Source of the DNA: RYN-133 sp963708645
GTDB lineage: Bacteria; Actinomycetota; Actinomycetes; Mycobacteriales; Jatrophihabitantaceae
Length of the DNA: 64,000 nt
Assembly: GCA_963708645.1 (NCBI GenBank)
Contig: CAVPTA010000001.1
Span: 38,093 to 102,092 of the forward strand
Direction of reading: 5' to 3'
Shown: positions 60,776 through 64,000 of the stretch, piece after piece
Layout of the letters: each line of letters starts with the position of its first letter
Position numbering within the stretch: the stretch's first letter is position 1
Position numbers and translations under genes: made by a program
Notes under the pieces: generated by a model
What the model was told of the DNA's origin: nothing
Database searches by the model: none
The model's input: only the letters and a program-made list of their open reading frames with translations

Positions 60776-61057
60776 TTAGCCCCGGCGCGCGCGTCGGTCG
60801 TCGCGGATGTGGCCCTTGAAGGTCCGCGTGGGGGCGAACTCGCCGAGCTTGTGCCCGACCATGCCCTCGGTGACGAACACCGGGACGTGCTTGCGGCCGT
60901 CGTGCACGGCGATCGTGTGCCCGAGCATGTCGGGGATGATCGTCGAGCGGCGCGACCAGGTCTTGATCACGTTCTTGCTGCCCTTGTCGTTCTGTACGTC
61001 CACCTTCTTGAGCAGGTGATCGTCGACGAACGGGCCCTTCTTCAGACTGCGCGGCAT
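60776..61057 (-). CDS. rpsS: 30S ribosomal protein S19
   Basis: This 93-residue protein contains PRSLKKGPFVDDHLLKKVD, STIIPDMLGHTIAVHDGRKHVPV and MVGHKLGEFAPTRTFKGH. It is complete and in its normal position between rplB and rplV. Confidence 0.98.
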   Translation of the reverse strand: MPRSLKKGPFVDDHLLKKVDVQNDKGSKNVIKTWSRRSTIIPDMLGHTIAVHDGRKHVPVFVTEGMVGHKLGEFAPTRTFKGHIRDDRRARRG

Positions 61058-61085
61058 CGTTTCTCCTCAACCAGTTCCAGAGCCC

Positions 61086-61922
61086 TTAGTGGTGCTTCTT
61101 CTTCGTACGACGACGACGCACGATCATGCGGTCGCTTTCCTTGATCCGGCGGGTGCGGCCTTCGGGCTTGCCGTTCGGGTTCACCGGGTGGCGACCACCG
61201 GACGTCTTGCCCTCACCACCACCGTGCGGGTGGTCGACCGGGTTCATGGCGACACCGCGGACGCTCGGACGCTTGCCCTTCCAGCGCATACGGCCGGCCT
61301 TGCCCCAGTTGATGTTCGACTGCTCGGCGTTGCCGACCTCGCCGACGGTGGCGCGGCAGCGCACGTCGACGTTGCGGATCTCGCCGGAGGGCATCCGCAG
61401 CTGTGCGTACGGACCGTCCTTGGCCACGAGCTGCACGCTCGCACCGGCCGAGCGGGCGATCTTCGCGCCACCACCGGGGCGGAGCTCGATCGCGTGCACG
61501 ACCGTGCCGACCGGGATGTTGCGCAGCGGCAGTGCGTTGCCCGGCTTGATGTCCGCGCTCGGCCCGTTCTCGATGCGGTCACCCTGCTTGAGCAGGCGCG
61601 GCGCGAGGATGTAGCGCTTCTCGCCGTCGGCGTAATGCAGCAGCGCGATGCGAGCAGTGCGGTTCGGGTCGTACTCGATGTGCGCGACCCGCGCCGGCAC
61701 GCCGTCCTTGTCGTGACGACGGAAGTCGATCACGCGGTAGGCGCGCTTGTGCCCACCACCCTGGTGACGGGTGGTCACCTTGCCGCTGTTGTTGCGACCG
61801 CCCTTGTTGTGCAGCGGGCGGACCAGCGACTTCTCCGGCTCGTCACGCGTGACCTCGGCGAAGTCGGCCACCGACGAGCCACGACGGCCCGGAGTGGTCG
61901 GCTTGTATTTACGGATAGCCAT
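61086..61922 (-). CDS. rplB: 50S ribosomal protein L2
   Basis: This 278-residue protein shows MAIRKYKPTTPGRRGSSVAD, GGHKRAYRVIDFRRHDKDGVPARVAHIEYDPNR and the catalytic-centre segment RGVAMNPVDHPHGGGEGKTSGGRHPV with its conserved His. It is complete and ends with a basic KKKHH. Confidence 0.98.
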   Translation of the reverse strand: MAIRKYKPTTPGRRGSSVADFAEVTRDEPEKSLVRPLHNKGGRNNSGKVTTRHQGGGHKRAYRVIDFRRHDKDGVPARVAHIEYDPNRTARIALLHYADGEKRYILAPRLLKQGDRIENGPSADIKPGNALPLRNIPVGTVVHAIELRPGGGAKIARSAGASVQLVAKDGPYAQLRMPSGEIRNVDVRCRATVGEVGNAEQSNINWGKAGRMRWKGKRPSVRGVAMNPVDHPHGGGEGKTSGGRHPVNPNGKPEGRTRRIKESDRMIVRRRRTKKKHH

Positions 61923-61928
61923 AGTCGA

Positions 61929-62222
61929 TCAGCCAATCTGTCCGAACACGTCGATCCGGTCGCCGTCACGCAGGGTGACGATGGCGCGCTTGATGTTCTT
62001 GCGTCGGCCGTAGCCGAACCGGGTGCGCTTGCGCTTGCCATCGCGGTTGAGCGTGTTCACGTTGGTGACCTTCACGTTGAACACCTGCTCGACCGCGATC
62101 TTGATCTGGGTCTTGTTCGCCTGCGGGTGCACCTCGAAGGTGTACTTGTTCTCGTCCAGCAGGCCGTAGCTCTTCTCCGAGATGACCGGAGCGAGCAACA
62201 CGTCGCGTGCGTTGTCGAACAT
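61929..62222 (-). CDS. rplW: 50S ribosomal protein L23
   Basis: This 97-residue exit-tunnel protein contains VLLAPVISEKSYGLLDENKYTFEVHPQANKTQIK and VTNVNTLNRDGKRKRTRFGYGRRKNIKRAIV. The ATG overlaps the rplD end (TGATG). Confidence 0.98.
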   Translation of the reverse strand: MFDNARDVLLAPVISEKSYGLLDENKYTFEVHPQANKTQIKIAVEQVFNVKVTNVNTLNRDGKRKRTRFGYGRRKNIKRAIVTLRDGDRIDVFGQIG

Positions 62223-62888
62223 CAGGCTTCCTCAACTTCCGAGCTGGTCGCCGACGCCTTGGCCGACTTGCCGCGTCGCCGGGCCCGCGACGAACGCATC
62301 GAGCGCACGCCTGGGTGAACACGACCTCGTCGCTGATCAGCACGTCGTAGGTGTTGAGCTGACCGGGCTCGAGCAGGTGGACCGAGCCGAGGTTGCGCAG
62401 GCTCTTCCACGTGATCACGTCGTTGCGCTCGGCAACGACCAGCACGTGCTTGGCCGAGGTCAGTTCGACGAGCTTCGCGAACGCGCCCTTGGTCGAGGGC
62501 GCGTCGCCGTCGACGAGCGCGGACACGACGTGCACTCGGTCGTGGCGCGCCCGGTCGGACAGTGCGGACCGCAGCGCGGCCGCCTTCATCTTCTTGGGCG
62601 TGCGCTGGCCGTACGTGCGCGGCTTCGGGCCGTGGACGACGCCACCGCCGGCGAACTGCGGCGCACGCGTCGAACCCTGGCGGGCCCGGCCGGTGCCCTT
62701 CTGGCGGTACGGCTTCTTGCCACCGCCGCGCACCTCGGCGCGCGTCTTGGTCGACGCGGTGCCCTGCCGCGCGGCGGCGAGCTGGGCGACGACGACCTGG
62801 TGGATCAGCGGGACGTTGAGCTCGACGTCGAAGACGTCGGCGGGCAGGTCCGCCTTGGTCGCCGTTGCCTGTTCGTGGAGGAAGCCAT
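62222..62888 (-). CDS. rplD: 50S ribosomal protein L4, frameshifted at both ends
   Basis: The middle is a clear L4 (FDVELNVPLIHQVVVAQLAAARQGT, VRGGGKKPYRQKGTGRARQGSTRAPQFAGGG, LNTYDVLISDEVVFTQ). ATG 62888 follows the rplC stop by one base, but the frame must change near 62876 (SST to EQATATKAD) and again near 62310, where one extra base separates VVFTQA from ALDAFVAG. A further shift may occur just after, giving the tail KSAKASATSSEVEEA and stop TGA 62222; otherwise the protein stops at 62232. The indels are likely sequence errors in an essential gene. Confidence 0.92.
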
Positions 62889-62889
62889 C

Positions 62890-63562
62890 TCAGACCCCCT
62901 TCTCGATCTTGTTCATGGTGTCGGACTTCGACGCGCTGCGGACGACCACGCAGGCCGCCCTTCGGGCCGGGAACGGCGCCCTTGATGAGCAGCAGGCCGC
63001 GCTCGGCGTCGACCTTGTGCACGGTCAGGCCGGTGATGGTCGCGGTCTCGTGACCCATCCGGCCGGCCATGCGCAGGCCCTTGAACACGCGACCCGGCGT
63101 GGCGCAGGCGCCGATCGAACCGGGCTTGCGGTGGTTGCGGTGCGAGCCGTGCGAGGACGAGACGCCATGGAAGCCATGGCGCTTCATGACACCCGCGGTG
63201 CCCTTGCCCTTCGTCGTGCCGCTGATGTCGACGCGCACGCCGTCGGCGAACACGTCCGCGCTCAGCTCCTGCCCGATCGCGTAACCCTCGATCGAGTCGG
63301 TGCGCACCTCGACGACGTGGCGCCGCGGGGTGACATTGGCAGCCTTGAAGTGGCCGGCCACGGGCTTGGTGACCTTGCGCGGGTCGATCTGCCCGTAGGC
63401 GAGCTGGACGGCGGTGTAGCCGTCCTTCTCCTGTGTGCGGATCTGGGTGACGACGCACGGCCCGGCCTTGACGACAGTCACCGGAACCATCCGGTTGTTC
63501 TCGTCGAAGACCTGGGTCATGCCGAGCTTTTCGCCCAGGATCCCAGTTCGGTCGTTAGCCAT
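62890..63562 (-). CDS. rplC: 50S ribosomal protein L3, frameshifted near its end
   Basis: The body is normal L3 (ILGEKLGMTQVFDENNRMVPVTVV, GTTKGKGTAGVMKRHGFHGV, SHGSHRNHRKPGSIGACATPGRVFKGLRMAGRMG). The frame must change near 62950: KGAVPGPKGGL continues as VVVRSASKSDTMNKIEKG only if one base of CTGCGTGG is removed; the 673-base span is one over a multiple of three. The corrected length is about 223. A single open frame joining L3 and L4 is an artefact of this break. Confidence 0.94.
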
Positions 63563-63581
63563 TGGTGTCAGATCTCCGCTG

Positions 63582-63887
63582 CTACTGGATGTTCACGTCG
63601 ACGCTTGCCGGCAGGTCGATGCGCATGAGCGCGTCGACCGTCTTCGGCGTCGGGTCGAGAATGTCGATGAGCCGCTTGTGGGTGCGCATCTCGAAGTGCT
63701 CGCGACTGTCCTTGTACTTGTGCGGCGAACGGATGACGCAGTACACGTTCTTCTCCGTCGGCAGCGGCACCGGACCGACGACACGGGCGCCGGTGCGCGT
63801 CACGGTCTCGACGATCTTGCGCGCGCTGGCGTCGATGGCCTCGTGGTCGTAGGCCTTGAGCCTGATGCGGATCTTCTGTCCCGCCAT
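63582..63887 (-). CDS. rpsJ: 30S ribosomal protein S10
   Basis: This 101-residue protein begins MAGQKIRIRLKAYDHEAIDA and contains GARVVGPVPLPTEKNVYCVIRSPHKYKDSREHFEMRTHKRLI. ATG 63887 is chosen as the family start; the frame is open about 30 residues further upstream, but with unrelated Ser/Thr-rich sequence. It is the first gene of the S10 operon and also a transcription antitermination factor (NusE). Confidence 0.98.
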   Translation of the reverse strand: MAGQKIRIRLKAYDHEAIDASARKIVETVTRTGARVVGPVPLPTEKNVYCVIRSPHKYKDSREHFEMRTHKRLIDILDPTPKTVDALMRIDLPASVDVNIQ

Positions 63888-64000
63888 GGTGGCTGACTCA
63901 CTCTCACTGTTCTCGGTGGTGCTGCTGCTTGCTGCAGTGTCACGGTTCGAGCTCGCGGTCCTTGTGAAGTCCCGGAGCAAGGCCCCGGGCGGGCTCTGGA
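63888..64000 (-). promoter_or_regulatory. Leader region of the S10 operon
   Basis: These 113 bases up to the window end precede rpsJ and hold no gene I can support. On the minus strand, CCCGGGGC and GCTCCGGG (63964-63982) can form an 8-base stem with one mismatch, which may be the terminator of an upstream gene or the S10 leader hairpin. No convincing -35/-10 pair is visible. Confidence 0.35.

Noticed and set aside
62222..63562. Apparent L3-L4 fusion protein of 446 residues
   Set aside because: After the L3 part the frame is out of phase with L4; the true L3 stop at 62890 and L4 ATG at 62888 are visible in the correct frames.

Overview
The window reads as chromosomal DNA of a high-GC Gram-positive bacterium (Actinomycetota, class Actinomycetes). 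The evidence is uniformly high GC with frequent GTG and TTG starts, 1-4 base start/stop overlaps, an actinobacterial S10-spc-alpha ribosomal order with adk and map after secY, the tilS-hpt-ftsH-folE-folP-folB-folK-DUF3180 order also seen in mycobacteria and relatives, and actinobacterial families such as the DUF2342 zinc protease, SigE-type sigma factors and class F sortase. mqnC indicates menaquinone made by the futalosine route. A relative of the Frankiales/Jatrophihabitans type is possible, but I cannot fix the genus. There are no rRNA, tRNA, CRISPR or insertion-sequence genes that I can see, and no stretch over 300 bases lacks a gene.

Layout. 1-4293 (+): a branched-chain/acyl-CoA catabolic operon (biotin-dependent carboxylase alpha chain, acyl-CoA dehydrogenase, enoyl-CoA hydratase, TetR). 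4290-14891 (-): dispanin-like membrane protein, DUF6779-like and DUF3180 membrane proteins, folate genes, ftsH, hpt, tilS, DUF2342 protease and dacB. ppa (+) follows. 15452-22895 (-): a tightly packed set in which mqnC and menG are followed by an acidic repeat peptide, a JmjC-type cupin oxygenase, a sucrase/ferredoxin-like iron-sulfur protein and a secreted esterase. 23005-24532 (+): an ECF sigma factor with its membrane partner. 24617-33328 (-, with one + gene): nnr, acpS, ferredoxin-NADP reductase, glmS, glmM, rpsI and rplM, with a metallo-beta-lactamase-fold gene. 33554-44794: accessory genes (class F sortase, lysyl-oxidase-like protein, ABC-F, FAD oxidase, Cys-paired repeat exoprotein, hydrolase, sterol desaturase with TetR, PadR with twin metal-site proteins). 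44830-64000 (-): truA and the alpha, spc and S10 ribosomal operons, interrupted between map and infA by three accessory genes.

Two features stand out. First, the peptide-cupin-Suc_Fer-esterase operon looks like a possible peptide-modification locus. Second, the window carries several unrelated classes of long, nearly perfect inverted repeats, mostly between convergent genes, one of them inserted in frame inside tilS and one containing the stop codons of both flanking genes.

Caution on sequence quality: at least ten genes, including essential ones (rplC, rplD, rplV, glmS), are broken by single-base length changes, several in short C or G runs. This pattern fits uncorrected indel errors in the assembly rather than true pseudogenes, so those genes are annotated as full-length with the suspected break stated.
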